This document shows positions 45,146 to 54,030 of a stretch of DNA of 64,000 nucleotides, piece after piece. The translations under genes and the position numbers were made by a program. A model generated the notes under the pieces. The model had not been told where the DNA came from and did not search any database. It saw only the letters and a list, made by a program, of their open reading frames with translations. Every line of letters starts with the position of its first letter. The first letter of the stretch is position 1. The DNA is from Smaragdicoccus niigatensis DSM 44881 = NBRC 103563 (GTDB taxonomy: Bacteria; Actinomycetota; Actinomycetes; Mycobacteriales; Mycobacteriaceae), in NCBI RefSeq assembly GCF_000380645.1, contig NZ_AQXZ01000010.1:87111-151110 (forward strand), written 5' to 3'.

Positions 45146-46141
45146 ATGGTGATTCGCGAGCGGGTCCTGGCCGTCGATGCACAGTCGGTGCCGCAGATGT
45201 CGCCGTCGAAGAGCCCGGACCACCCACGAATGCGGCGCTCGGTGCGGTACGCGGTCATGCTCGCGTACGTGGTCGCCCTGACCGCCACGATCGCCGTCAA
45301 AGGTATTCCGCTCGACCGGGTTTACCAGGCCAGTTGGTTGGTCGCCGGCATCGTCGCCTTTCGGATCGATCGATCGTGGCGGCACCACGCGCGGGTGCTT
45401 CTCGACTGGACGCCGTTGATCGTCGCCCTGCTGGTTTACGACATGAGCCGGGGCATCGCCGATCGTCTCGGCATGCCCATCCGGGTCACGGAACCCGTGG
45501 ACGTCGAGCGGTGGATATTCCACGGCACCGTGCCGACGGTGTGGCTCCAAGAGCATCTGATCCCCGCCTCCGGGCATCTGCCGTGGTGGACCGTCCTGAC
45601 CGGCATCGTGTACTCGACCCACTTGACGGTCCCGTGGATTCTCGGGGCCGTTCTGTACGTCCGATCGCGGGCCGAATGGTCGCGCTACATGCGCCGAGTT
45701 CTCGTTCTGTCGTATGTCGGTCTGGCGTTCTTCATCCTGCTGCCCGCGGCGCCGCCTTGGTATGCGGCAACCCATGGGGCGATCGCGGAGCCGGTCCGCC
45801 GAGCCGCGGGCTTCGGATTCGGCTTCGTCTCGCTCGACACCAGCACGGTGTTCCTGCATTCACTGAGCAATGAAGTCGCCGCGATGCCATCGCTCCATGC
45901 GGCGTTCACGATCCTGGTGGCCGCCGCCCTCTGGCCTCATGCCCGCTGGCGCGTGGCGCGGTTCGCGCTGGTGATCTACCCGATCGCGATGGCGTTCACG
46001 CTGGTCTACGGCGGTGAGCACTATGTCATCGATGTGCTGGCGGGGTGGGCGTGTGCGGTCGCCACGATTCTGGTCTGTCGGCACTGGGACCGGGTAGAAC
46101 CTGAGCCTGCCTCGCCCGACTTCATGGTTACGGTTCCGTAG
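45146..46141 (+). CDS. PAP2-superfamily membrane phosphatase / phosphotransferase
   Basis: 331 residues from the ATG at 45146 with GGAGG eight bases upstream; an earlier in-frame GTG lacks spacing. Five to six membrane helices carry the lipid-phosphatase motifs: AAMPSLHAAFTILVAA (active-site His) and YGGEHYVIDVLAGW (second His and Asp). The layout fits the inositol-phosphoceramide-synthase-like PAP2 group, which transfers or removes lipid-linked phosphate. Its neighbours are glycosyltransferases, so a role with a polyprenyl- or inositol-phosphate lipid is plausible. The next GT gene starts 17 bases after its stop. Confidence 0.85.
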   Translation: MVIRERVLAVDAQSVPQMSPSKSPDHPRMRRSVRYAVMLAYVVALTATIAVKGIPLDRVYQASWLVAGIVAFRIDRSWRHHARVLLDWTPLIVALLVYDMSRGIADRLGMPIRVTEPVDVERWIFHGTVPTVWLQEHLIPASGHLPWWTVLTGIVYSTHLTVPWILGAVLYVRSRAEWSRYMRRVLVLSYVGLAFFILLPAAPPWYAATHGAIAEPVRRAAGFGFGFVSLDTSTVFLHSLSNEVAAMPSLHAAFTILVAAALWPHARWRVARFALVIYPIAMAFTLVYGGEHYVIDVLAGWACAVATILVCRHWDRVEPEPASPDFMVTVP

Positions 46142-46157
46142 CCGCTAGGCTGTCGGC

Positions 46158-47924
46158 ATGATCGACGGGGCCCTGATCGACCGCCCGCTGATCGATACTG
46201 TCGTGATCCCGTGCTTCAACCCGCAGCGGGAGACGATCGATCTGGTGGCGCAACTGGCCGACCACATCAACAGCGTCATCGTCATCGACGACGCCAGCGA
46301 CATGATCTCGCCGAGCTACTACCGACGTCTGAGTTCGCTCGACAACGTGGTGGTCGTTCGGAAGACGGTCAATCGCGGTGTCGCGCACAGCCTGAACATC
46401 GGCTTCACCATGGCGATGACCGCGGGTTCGAAGTACGTGCTGACTCTCGATCAGGATGCCGACGTACCAAGCGATTTCGTGGCTGGGCTCGGCCGCGCGA
46501 TCTCCGAACTCGAACGCGACGACATCGAATTCGGGGCCGTCGGGCCCGGTGTCGTGAATGGTTTCGCCTACGCATACACCAATCGCAACGGCGTCATGGA
46601 GATGCAGGAGATCATGCAGTCCGGTGCGGTGTTCCGTACCGAGGCCCTGCGCATCGCCGGCCTCGCCGACGAGTCGCTGGTGATCGACTCGGTTGACACC
46701 GATCTGTGTCTCAACCTGCGCAAACACGGCTTCGAGGTGTTCGCCGACGGACGGGTGCACCTGTCTCACCGCATCGGTCGCGGCCAGTCGATCAGCCTGC
46801 TGGGCAAGGAAATCTCGGTCACCAACCACAGTTCGCGCCGCCGCTACTACCTGACCCGGAACCGCCTGGTGATGTTCGGCCGCTACGGCGCTTCCGAGCG
46901 CACGTGGTTGTTGAGCGGAATCTTCTGGCTTGCGGTGTCGACGTTGCTGGCCGTCACGGTCGAAGAGGGGCGCACCCAGGCGTTTCACGAAGTTCGACGC
47001 GGCATGGTCGACGCGGTGCGGGGCACGCTCGGGCGGCGCGGCGGGTCGCTGCCCGGAACGGTGAGTCATCGCCGGTCCGAAGGCGTCGCGGTGGTCGTGG
47101 TCGCCGGTGGCGGTCGTGACCGGGTCGCCCGACAGTTGCAGTCAGTGATGAACCAGACGCTGCCGCCCGCGGCCGTGATCATCGTCGATGAGCGCAGCGG
47201 CGACGGCGCCAAGCAGTTCGCCGCGGACTACCTTCGCCGCTTTCCGCAGGTCGAATGCCTGTCGATCGATGCGCCGGAGGATACCCAAGGCGTCACGGCA
47301 TCCGGTCTTGCGGCCGGACTGCAGGCCGCAGCGCGCTTCCGTTTCATCGCGATCGCCGAGGTCGGCGAGATCTGGGAACCGGGCCGACTGGCGCGCCAAC
47401 GCGCCCGACTGCAGCAATCCGGTGCCGTGATGACGGCAGCTCCGGGTATCGCCGTGGCGGTCAACGGGGACCCCGTCGGCGACGAGGTCCGCAATCTTTT
47501 CCCGACGCTCAAGCACTGGAATCTGGCGGGTCCGGTCGAACGCCTCCACGCGGTCCTGCGCGAACCTGCGCCGGCGCGCGCCGCGGTCATGATGACCAAC
47601 CGAATGGTGCCTTCCGCCCTCCCGATTCCGGCGGGTTGGGAAGCTCATCGTTGGCTCGAACTCGTTGCAGTCGTTCAGGATTCGCTCGACAGCGACGACC
47701 AGTCGGTGATGCGCTACCGCATCTCCCGCGACGCGGGACCGTCGAAGCGGCGGCTCCGCGAGAAGGTGTCTGCGCCGGTGAACAGTGCGTTGAAATTGCG
47801 TGATGTCTCGCGTCGCCTGCGGTCGATCGCGACGCATGACGCAATCGAGAAAGAGCTTGCCGCGCACCGGATCGCGCGGACATTTCTGCAGGCCGGGGGC
47901 CGTTCTGACGAACTCGATTTCTGA
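46158..47924 (+). CDS. Two-domain family 2 glycosyltransferase
   Basis: 588 residues. The first GT-A domain (8-290) is intact: DTVVIPCFNPQRETIDLVAQ, VIVIDDAS, YVLTLDQDADVPSDFVAGLG and the rhamnosyltransferase-like NHSSRRRYYLTRNRLVMF. The second (about 310-560) aligns with the GT at 24353: VVVVAGGGRDRVARQLQSVM and ALPIPAGWEAHRWLELVAVV. Its expected metal site reads IAIAEVGEIW instead of IALSDQDDVW, so it is probably not catalytic. The C-terminus is helical and basic. The neighbouring PAP2 gene and general locus suggest cell-surface glycan synthesis. Confidence 0.85.
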   Translation: MIDGALIDRPLIDTVVIPCFNPQRETIDLVAQLADHINSVIVIDDASDMISPSYYRRLSSLDNVVVVRKTVNRGVAHSLNIGFTMAMTAGSKYVLTLDQDADVPSDFVAGLGRAISELERDDIEFGAVGPGVVNGFAYAYTNRNGVMEMQEIMQSGAVFRTEALRIAGLADESLVIDSVDTDLCLNLRKHGFEVFADGRVHLSHRIGRGQSISLLGKEISVTNHSSRRRYYLTRNRLVMFGRYGASERTWLLSGIFWLAVSTLLAVTVEEGRTQAFHEVRRGMVDAVRGTLGRRGGSLPGTVSHRRSEGVAVVVVAGGGRDRVARQLQSVMNQTLPPAAVIIVDERSGDGAKQFAADYLRRFPQVECLSIDAPEDTQGVTASGLAAGLQAAARFRFIAIAEVGEIWEPGRLARQRARLQQSGAVMTAAPGIAVAVNGDPVGDEVRNLFPTLKHWNLAGPVERLHAVLREPAPARAAVMMTNRMVPSALPIPAGWEAHRWLELVAVVQDSLDSDDQSVMRYRISRDAGPSKRRLREKVSAPVNSALKLRDVSRRLRSIATHDAIEKELAAHRIARTFLQAGGRSDELDF

Positions 47925-48001
47925 GGTCGGAAGGTTTCAGGACGATAAACACCCAGCCCGGGGTCAGCATTCACTCAGAATCTGCGCCTACCCTGGGCTC
48001 T

Positions 48002-48682
48002 ATGTCTGGACGTGAACAACCAGGACCTGGCGCGATTTCGGAGCCGGGCGCCGGGTACACCTCCAACCCGTACGAGCCGTACTCCGCGCCGGCTCCGAAC
48101 ACCGAGCGCTTGTCGACGGCGGAGTACCAGCCGCAGCAGTGGGGCTATACGTCCACGCCGGTGACGCCGCCTTACGGCGAGGCGTTGCCGCTGGAGGAGA
48201 CTCAGACGCCACCTCCGCCGCCAGGACCGCCCGCCGAACCTCAGCCGCCGAGACAACGCGGCTCGCTGTGGCCGTGGATCATCGCGGCGATCGCCTTGCT
48301 TGCACTGGCGATCTTCGGGTCGGTCGGCGCCTACCTCGCGTCGGTCAGTTCCGACCTCAACAACGACGCAAAATTCGACACCACGATCGTGTCTGCGCCG
48401 GTGCCGAAGTCGACAGCGCCAGCGAAGCCGACCTTCGTGCCGCGGTTCGTCGCGTTCTCCGGAACGATCCAGTCGAACGACGGAACCACGCTGGTCATCG
48501 CGCCGAAGGACGGATCGGCGGCGGTGACCGTCGTGACCAACGCCCAGACGCAGGTCCTGCTCGGCGGAGGCCAGGGCATCGCGGAGTTCAAGGCCGGCGA
48601 CGGAGTGTTCGTCCAGGGATCCACGCAGCAGGACGGAAAGGTCATGGCGCGCATGATCATCGGTTCTCTGTTTGGGAACTGA
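48002..48682 (+). CDS. Single-pass membrane protein with DUF5666-like domain
   Basis: 226 residues. The N-terminal 85 residues are cytoplasmic and rich in Pro, Ser, Tyr and Gln, followed by one helix (LWPWIIAAIALLALAIFGSV). The external part has a small beta domain near the end: FSGTIQSNDGTTLVIAPKDG, VTVVTNAQTQVLLGG, FKAGDGVFVQGSTQ, which resembles DUF5666/OB-like modules. The weak ribosome site makes the exact start less certain. Function unknown. Confidence 0.7.
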   Translation: MSGREQPGPGAISEPGAGYTSNPYEPYSAPAPNTERLSTAEYQPQQWGYTSTPVTPPYGEALPLEETQTPPPPPGPPAEPQPPRQRGSLWPWIIAAIALLALAIFGSVGAYLASVSSDLNNDAKFDTTIVSAPVPKSTAPAKPTFVPRFVAFSGTIQSNDGTTLVIAPKDGSAAVTVVTNAQTQVLLGGGQGIAEFKAGDGVFVQGSTQQDGKVMARMIIGSLFGN

Positions 48683-48740
48683 GCCATGTCGTGCGTTCAA
48701 TAGACCGATCAACCTCGACGACTAGCTAGGGTGGCACGCA

Positions 48741-49553
48741 ATGATGGCTATGTGGTTCGGCCTGGCGGCGATTGCATTTCTCGGCGCCGGAGCGCTGCTG
48801 TACCTGGACCGAGATCAGCGTCGTCGGTTCGGCCGCGCGCGTCAGGGCTGGGCGCGGACGCACGGCTATTCGTTCAGCATCACGATGCCGGACCTCGCCG
48901 GAAAGTGGACTCGTGCGGCGCTTGCGAAGCAGGACTATCTGAACGCGAACGACGTCGTGAACGGTGTCTACCGCAACCAGGAGTTCTTCCTGTTCGACCT
49001 CGAGGACACCACCACCGTGGTCGCCGTGAAGCGGCTCGTGGACTCCGATGTCGAGATCGATCTGCGCCTGAAGTCGACGACCGCGCCGAAGGACACGGAC
49101 TTCGAGATGATCGGCGCGATCGGCGATCGGGTCATGTACTCGAATAACCCCGAGGTCGCTCTCCGGGCCTGTGACCAGCGTTTGATCAACCTGGTACGCG
49201 CGATGCCGGAAAAGCTGCACACCCTCTGGAACGAGGGTGCGTGGACGCTCGGTGTCATGGCGGTCGGTGCCGATCGGGATGCCCTGGACGGAGCACTCGA
49301 CGCCGTCGCCCGCCTGAGCGGACTTCTTTATGTGCTTCCGCCCAAGGCCGATGCCGAGGTGCTCACGCCCGCTCGCCGTCCGGACACGTTGCTGTCGAAC
49401 CCGATGCTGCGTACTACCGCACCGGCCAGCGGTCCGATGGTCTACCCCGAGATCCGCCCGAACGACGTCCCGGCCGTGGCGCCGGGGTCGGCCGGTGATG
49501 AGGTCGATGCCGAGCTGGCAGATGATCTCGGGATCGGAACTCCCACCCACTGA
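48741..49553 (+). CDS. Membrane-anchored conserved protein (Rv0383c-like)
   Basis: 270 residues starting with two close ATGs. One N-terminal helix (FGLAAIAFLGAGALLYL) is followed by a soluble domain without recognised motifs: SFSITMPDLAGKWTRAALAK, FFLFDLEDTTTVVAVKRL, VMYSNNPEVALRACDQRLIN. The Pro-rich acidic tail ends DDLGIGTPTH. Its place before pyrE and the single helix suggest the equivalent of M. tuberculosis Rv0383c, which lies between clpB and pyrE there; this rests on context and length, not on an alignment. Confidence 0.65.
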   Translation: MMAMWFGLAAIAFLGAGALLYLDRDQRRRFGRARQGWARTHGYSFSITMPDLAGKWTRAALAKQDYLNANDVVNGVYRNQEFFLFDLEDTTTVVAVKRLVDSDVEIDLRLKSTTAPKDTDFEMIGAIGDRVMYSNNPEVALRACDQRLINLVRAMPEKLHTLWNEGAWTLGVMAVGADRDALDGALDAVARLSGLLYVLPPKADAEVLTPARRPDTLLSNPMLRTTAPASGPMVYPEIRPNDVPAVAPGSAGDEVDAELADDLGIGTPTH

Positions 49554-49598
49554 CGTTGTCCGGTACGCCGCGTGATGTTCGGCGGCTATGGTGGCCGC

Positions 49599-50381
49599 AT
49601 GGCATCGACTTCCTCGCGCCCGGTTGCGCTCGTCACGGGTCCCACGTCGGGGATCGGGGCGGGTTTCGCCGATCGGCTCGCGTCGCGCGGCTATGACCTG
49701 GTGCTCGTCGCGCGGAACGAAGCGCGGATGCACGACCTCGCCGCCGATCTCAAGCGTCAGTACGGTGCCCGTTCGGAGGTCCTCGTTGCGGATCTCGCGG
49801 ATGCGCAGGGGCGCGCAGCGGTCGAAAAGCGGCTTGCCGAAGGTGTGCAGTTCCTGGTGAACAATGCTGGCTTCGGGTTGACGGGGGAGTTCTGGTCTCT
49901 CACTCCCGAGCAACTGCAGGCGCAGCTCGATGTCAATGTCACTGCGGTCCTGCAGTTCACGCGCGCCGCGCTCCCGGCGATGATGGCGGCCGCCAAGGGC
50001 GACATCATCAACGTCGCGAGCGTTGCCGGCCTCATTCCCGGCCGCGGGTCGACCTATTCGGCGTCGAAGGCGTACGTCGTCTCGTTCACCGAGGGGCTCG
50101 CGGGTGCGCTATCGGGAACCGGTGTCCGCATCCAGGCGCTGTGCCCGGGATTGGTGCACACCGAGTTCCACGAGCGCGCCGGCCTCGAACTTGGCAAGGT
50201 GCCGAAGTCGCTCTGGCTCGACGTCGATCAGGTGGTGTCCGGGTCCCTCAACGACCTGGCCGCCGGCAAGGTCGTCTCGGTGCCGAGCTTCCAGTACAAG
50301 GCCATCACCACCGCCGCGCGGCTGGTCCCGAGACGGGTCTCCGAGCGGTTGAGCAGTAAGGTGAAGGGCCGTAGACCGTAG
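49599..50381 (+). CDS. Short-chain dehydrogenase/reductase
   Basis: 260 residues from the ATG at 49599 (MASTSSRPVALVTGPTSGIG). SDR features are GPTSGIGAGFADRL (cofactor loop), NNAGFGLTGE, the catalytic Ser in IINVASVAGL and YSASKAYV with catalytic Tyr/Lys. The Arg in VLVARNEARM suggests NADP(H). The substrate is unknown. It ends 16 bases before pyrE on the same strand and is probably cotranscribed with it. Confidence 0.9.
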   Translation: MASTSSRPVALVTGPTSGIGAGFADRLASRGYDLVLVARNEARMHDLAADLKRQYGARSEVLVADLADAQGRAAVEKRLAEGVQFLVNNAGFGLTGEFWSLTPEQLQAQLDVNVTAVLQFTRAALPAMMAAAKGDIINVASVAGLIPGRGSTYSASKAYVVSFTEGLAGALSGTGVRIQALCPGLVHTEFHERAGLELGKVPKSLWLDVDQVVSGSLNDLAAGKVVSVPSFQYKAITTAARLVPRRVSERLSSKVKGRRP

Positions 50382-50397
50382 ACCAGGAGGATCGACT

Positions 50398-50964
50398 ATG
50401 TCTGAGTTCACGTCGCGCCAGAGCCAGTCTTCCGGCGACCGCGCGAAACTCGCTGAACTCGTCAAAGAGCTCGCAGTCGTCCACGGTCGGGTCACGTTGT
50501 CCTCGGGTGCGGAGGCGGACTACTACGTCGACCTGCGCCGTGCCACGCTCCACCATGAGGCCGCGCCACTCATCGGCAAGCTTCTGCGCGAGCTGACCGC
50601 AGATTGGGACTTCGACGCGGTCGGTGGTCTCACGATGGGTGCGGATCCGGTCGGCCTGTCGATGCTGCACGCCGAAGGACGCCCGCTCGATGCGTTCGTC
50701 GTCCGTAAGGCCGCGAAGGCGCACGGTATGCAGCGCCAGATCGAGGGCCCGGACGTTGTCGGGAAGCGTGTGTTGGTCGTCGAAGACACCACGACGACCG
50801 GAAACTCACCGCTCACCGCTATCAAGGCCCTGCGCGATGCGGGCGCGACGGTCGTCGGTGTGGCGACCGTTGTCGACCGTGCGACCGGTGCCGACCAGGT
50901 CATCACCGCGGAAGGCGTTCCGTACCGCTCTCTGCTCGGCCTCGACGATCTCGGACTGGGCTAA
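50398..50964 (+). CDS. pyrE: Orotate phosphoribosyltransferase PyrE
   Basis: 188 residues, AGGAGG upstream. It makes orotidine 5'-phosphate from orotate and PRPP in pyrimidine synthesis. LKELAVVHGRVTLSSGAEAD-type N-terminus (LVKELAVVHGRVTLSSG), YYVDLRRATLHHEA and the PRPP site VLVVEDTTTTGNSPLTAI are diagnostic. The arrangement SDR-pyrE ends in a convergent overlap with the small membrane-protein gene at 50961 (shared CTAA). Confidence 0.97.
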   Translation: MSEFTSRQSQSSGDRAKLAELVKELAVVHGRVTLSSGAEADYYVDLRRATLHHEAAPLIGKLLRELTADWDFDAVGGLTMGADPVGLSMLHAEGRPLDAFVVRKAAKAHGMQRQIEGPDVVGKRVLVVEDTTTTGNSPLTAIKALRDAGATVVGVATVVDRATGADQVITAEGVPYRSLLGLDDLGLG

Positions 50965-51416
50965 GGCAGCAACAGCACCAGTCGCGGATTACGCGGATCC
51001 ACGCGCACCGGAACGGTTTTCCCGACCGCGATGAGGGCGCGGTCGACGGGTGACACCTCGTAGGTGATCCGGCCCTCCCGAAACTCGAGGCCAGGAACGG
51101 TCAGGGTGACGTCGAGTTCGACGAGTTCGGTGTATCGGCCGGTGCGTTCTATCGGGCGCACGGCTTCGATGTGGGCCCAGCCTTCGAGCCCTCGACGGCG
51201 CAGTTGGCGGTCGACTTTCGGCTCGCGATTGAGCAGCAGGAACGCGATGCCGAGGCTCGATCCGAAGAGTCCGAACAGGCCCGTCGCCTGGTAGGGAATC
51301 GTGCCGCGCGGGGTGTACGGGGCGATCCAGCCGACCCAGAGCGCAAGGATCAGCACGTACACAGCCGTGATGCTGAGTACGACGTGCTGAATTCGCACAT
51401 GGTTGATGGCGGGCAT
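50961..51416 (-). CDS. Small membrane protein, DUF3592-like
   Basis: 151 residues. Two helices lie at the N-terminus (VVLSITAVYVLILALWVGWI and YQATGLFGLFGSSLGIAFLL). After them comes a beta-rich domain of about 80 residues: RRGLEGWAHIEAVRPIERTG, VELDVTLTVPGLEF and VRVDPRNPRLVLLLP. The V.V...VPV.VDPRNP ending is typical of DUF3592 proteins. It is convergent with pyrE, sharing the stop region, and divergent from the spoU gene. It may correspond to Rv0381c in the M. tuberculosis pyrE region, but this is inference from position. Confidence 0.7.
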   Translation of the reverse strand: MPAINHVRIQHVVLSITAVYVLILALWVGWIAPYTPRGTIPYQATGLFGLFGSSLGIAFLLLNREPKVDRQLRRRGLEGWAHIEAVRPIERTGRYTELVELDVTLTVPGLEFREGRITYEVSPVDRALIAVGKTVPVRVDPRNPRLVLLLP

Positions 51417-51433
51417 CAGTTCCAGACTAGTTA

Positions 51434-52096
51434 GTGTTTCGAACCGTGGAATCGAACGAAGTTGGCCCGACCGAGTGGGGCGATGGCACGCACGGCGTCG
51501 GGCCGTGGGAGGGCCCGCTTCCGACTGACCCGCGCTTCGATCCGGTGCTGCTTGCGGAGGGCGACCGCCGCAACGTCGTCGATGCCTACCGGTACTGGAA
51601 ACGCGAGGCGATCGTCGCCGATATCGATGCTCGCCGGCACCCGTTCCACGTCGCCATCGAGAACTTCGGGCACGACGCGAACATCGGCACCGTGGTGCGG
51701 ACCGCGAACGCGTTCGCGGCGGCCGCCGTTCACATCGTCGGCCGCCGCCGGTGGAATCGCCGCGGCGCGATGGTCACCGACCGCTACCAGCACATCGAGC
51801 ACCATCCGGATGTGGAGTCGTTGCTGACCTGGGCGAAGGAAAACGGACTGGCGGTTGTCGCGGTCGACAACACCCCGGGATCAGTGCCGATCGAGCGGTT
51901 CGATTTCCCCCGTGAATGCCTGCTGCTGTTCGGGCAGGAAGGTCCGGGAATCACCGATGCGGCCGCCAACGGAGCTCTCGCAACGGTGTCGATCGCAAGC
52001 TTTGGGTCGACCCGCAGCATCAATGCCGGCGTGGCTGCGGGGATTGCGATGCATTCCTGGATTCGGCAGCACGCGGACTTGTCGAAGTCCTGGTAG
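51434..52096 (+). CDS. SPOUT RNA 2'-O-methyltransferase (TrmH/SpoU)
   Basis: About 220 residues; GTG at 51434 or 51446 are both possible and neither has a strong site. The three SpoU motifs are present: HDANIGTVVRTANAFA (motif 1), LLLFGQEGPGI (motif 2) and RSINAGVAAGIAMHSWI (motif 3), which form the knotted SAM site. It methylates ribose in tRNA or rRNA; the target cannot be assigned. The position near pyrE matches M. tuberculosis Rv0380c. Confidence 0.93.
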   Translation: MFRTVESNEVGPTEWGDGTHGVGPWEGPLPTDPRFDPVLLAEGDRRNVVDAYRYWKREAIVADIDARRHPFHVAIENFGHDANIGTVVRTANAFAAAAVHIVGRRRWNRRGAMVTDRYQHIEHHPDVESLLTWAKENGLAVVAVDNTPGSVPIERFDFPRECLLLFGQEGPGITDAAANGALATVSIASFGSTRSINAGVAAGIAMHSWIRQHADLSKSW

Positions 52097-52097
52097 G

Positions 52098-52394
52098 TCA
52101 GAGGCCGCGGTCGTCGAACTTCTGATTGATGAGATCGACGATTTGCTGCTGACCGGCGGCAACCATGTCGAACTTGGAGCGCAGCTCCAATCGCAGGTCT
52201 GTCAGGTCGGCGCGCGAAGCGTTGTGGAGACGCACATTCTGCTCGCGGTACTGCCGAAACTCTTGGCGGATGTCATCGACGTCCCGGTCGACGCCGCCGG
52301 CGAGAACCCGGGCCGCGGCAGCGTCTTCTCGTGCCCGCTTGACCTCGTGTTCTAGACGGTCTACACGCGCTTCGAGTTCGGGATCGTTGGCCAC
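52098..52394 (-). CDS. Small coiled-coil protein
   Basis: 98 residues, highly charged, with heptad spacing over almost its whole length: LEARVDRLEHEVKRAREDAA, DVDDIRQEFRQYREQNVRLH, LTDLRLELRSKFDMVAAGQQ. It has no signal peptide or membrane helix. It ends one base from the stop of the convergent spoU gene. I do not recognise a family; small proteins of this kind are common in the Mycobacteriales. Confidence 0.65.
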   Translation of the reverse strand: MANDPELEARVDRLEHEVKRAREDAAAARVLAGGVDRDVDDIRQEFRQYREQNVRLHNASRADLTDLRLELRSKFDMVAAGQQQIVDLINQKFDDRGL

Positions 52395-52483
52395 GCTTCG
52401 AGGTTACCGATGCTCACGTTGCGATGGAACAGCCTCGGGTCGTCCTGTGGATAACTCGGAAACACCCTCTCCGGACATCGCAT

Positions 52484-53350
52484 CTAGACCTTGGTCCATC
52501 TGTCCGGAACGATGTCTCGGGCGGAATATGTTTCTAACGAGAACCACTGTCGCGGCGCGACGACTCGCGACGACGTCCGCCCGTCGAGCCAGGCGCCCCA
52601 CCAACTGAACGAACTGTTGGCGATGATGTGATGGCTGCATTGGGACATGAGAAAAATCTCGCCGCCCGGATGAGACGTCCAGTCTGGCTCGACCGGAATG
52701 ACGTCGCAGATCCGTCCGAGTTCGCGAGTGGCCCAGTCCAAGTCGTCACTGAAAACGAAAATCCGCGGGCTGGGCACAGCTAGTTCCTCGAGCGCGCGCT
52801 CGTAATACTCGAGCGCGAGCGGGTCGATGAAGTTCGCCGTGACGTAGTCACCGCGGCGCACATGAAGTGAAATCGAACTCGGGTCGGCCATTGCCGGGAG
52901 ACGACTCAGTCCGTTGTACGAAACGTGACGGCCCAGCATGTCGAGAAACACTTTGCGGACGGTTTGTCCGACGTCGCTGAAGTATCGCTCGCACTGCCAA
53001 TAGCCTTCGACGCGATATCTTCCCGGCGAGTTCAGATTCAGATACTGCTCGTCGAACTCGAGTGTCCGTTGCGTGCGGACTATTCGACCGTCGGGTCCGA
53101 AACGCAGCCTCGTGGCCAAAGCCCGGCGTAGAACGGTAGCCGCCAACCGGCCGGGGACCGGTGCCGGCGGCGTGGCATTCAGGATCTTCAAACCGCAGAT
53201 CTGCGGGTCGATGTGAAGTCCGCGGGTCCACCGGACGACGGTGCCGTCGAGGGTCACGCGGTGACCTCGTGCTTCCAAATTCTTCGCGTAAGCAGTCTGG
53301 AACAGTTGATTTCCCAGCCCGCCCGCCAGCGTGACGACCACATCGGCCAC
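52484..53350 (-). CDS. Family 11 fucosyltransferase-like enzyme
   Basis: 288 residues, GTG start three bases after the dedA stop. GT11 features: VVTLAGGLGNQLFQTAYAKN at the N-terminus, ISLHVRRGDYVTANFI (the donor motif HxRRGDY), FVFSDDLDWA, and HHIIANSSFSWWGAWL (the C-terminal motif). Alpha-1,2-fucosyltransferases add fucose from GDP-fucose to galactose. No GDP-fucose synthesis genes are visible in the window. It is the last gene of a DedA-DedA-GT11 run on the minus strand and is probably part of surface glycan synthesis. Confidence 0.92.
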   Translation of the reverse strand: MADVVVTLAGGLGNQLFQTAYAKNLEARGHRVTLDGTVVRWTRGLHIDPQICGLKILNATPPAPVPGRLAATVLRRALATRLRFGPDGRIVRTQRTLEFDEQYLNLNSPGRYRVEGYWQCERYFSDVGQTVRKVFLDMLGRHVSYNGLSRLPAMADPSSISLHVRRGDYVTANFIDPLALEYYERALEELAVPSPRIFVFSDDLDWATRELGRICDVIPVEPDWTSHPGGEIFLMSQCSHHIIANSSFSWWGAWLDGRTSSRVVAPRQWFSLETYSARDIVPDRWTKV

Positions 53351-53353
53351 CGC

Positions 53354-54025
53354 TTAGGCCAGCTCCTCGAACTCGTCGACCTCTTCGGTCTCTTTCGCCA
53401 TCTCCTGGCGGTAGTGCCAGATTCCCACGATGGTCGCGCTGACGAGGACGACCGACATGATCGCGAGCACCGCCGGCATGAGCCACGGCACCTCGTCGAT
53501 GAACTCGCCGGCGTAGAAGCCGACGAGCAGCAGAACGGGGGCCCACACGATGGCGCCGATCGTGCTGGCGATCGTGAACTTGCGGTGGTCCATGTGGACA
53601 GCACCGGCGACCATCGGGCACAGAGTGCGCACCCATGGGATCCAGCGCGACACCAGAACTGCGATGAAGCCATGCCGCTCGAGCATGTGTTTCACGTTCT
53701 TGAGCCGGTCGGCATTGAGGTACTTGCTGTTCTTTCGTGCCGAAATGTGCGATCCGGCGCGGGTGCCGATCACGTAGCCGACCTGGTTTCCGGCGATGGC
53801 GGCGATCATCGCGCCGAGCGCGAGAGTCCACACGTGGTTGTGCTGGTGGTGCGCAGCCAGGACCATGCCGGCGGTGATCAACAAGGAGTCGCCGGGAAGG
53901 AACAAGCCGATGATGAGCGCACATTCGAAGAAGACGAACGTGGTGACCACGAGCCAGACTGCCGCCGGCCCGATCTGGTACATCAGATCGTGGTGGCGGA
54001 TGGCGAGAGGTTCAGCCAGAAGCAT
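53354..54025 (-). CDS. DedA-family membrane protein
   Basis: 223 residues with five or six membrane helices. The DedA/SNARE-associated features are FECALIIGLFLPGDSLLITA, the re-entrant region GNQVGYVIGTRAGSH, FIAVLVSRWIPWVRTLCPMV and AGAVHMDHRKFTIASTIGAI. DedA proteins recycle or flip polyprenyl phosphate and phospholipids; the exact substrate differs. It lies five bases after the second dedA gene and just before the GT11 gene, consistent with returning the carrier lipid used by glycosyltransferases. Confidence 0.92.
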   Translation of the reverse strand: MLLAEPLAIRHHDLMYQIGPAAVWLVVTTFVFFECALIIGLFLPGDSLLITAGMVLAAHHQHNHVWTLALGAMIAAIAGNQVGYVIGTRAGSHISARKNSKYLNADRLKNVKHMLERHGFIAVLVSRWIPWVRTLCPMVAGAVHMDHRKFTIASTIGAIVWAPVLLLVGFYAGEFIDEVPWLMPAVLAIMSVVLVSATIVGIWHYRQEMAKETEEVDEFEELA

Positions 54026-54030
54026 CGGGC

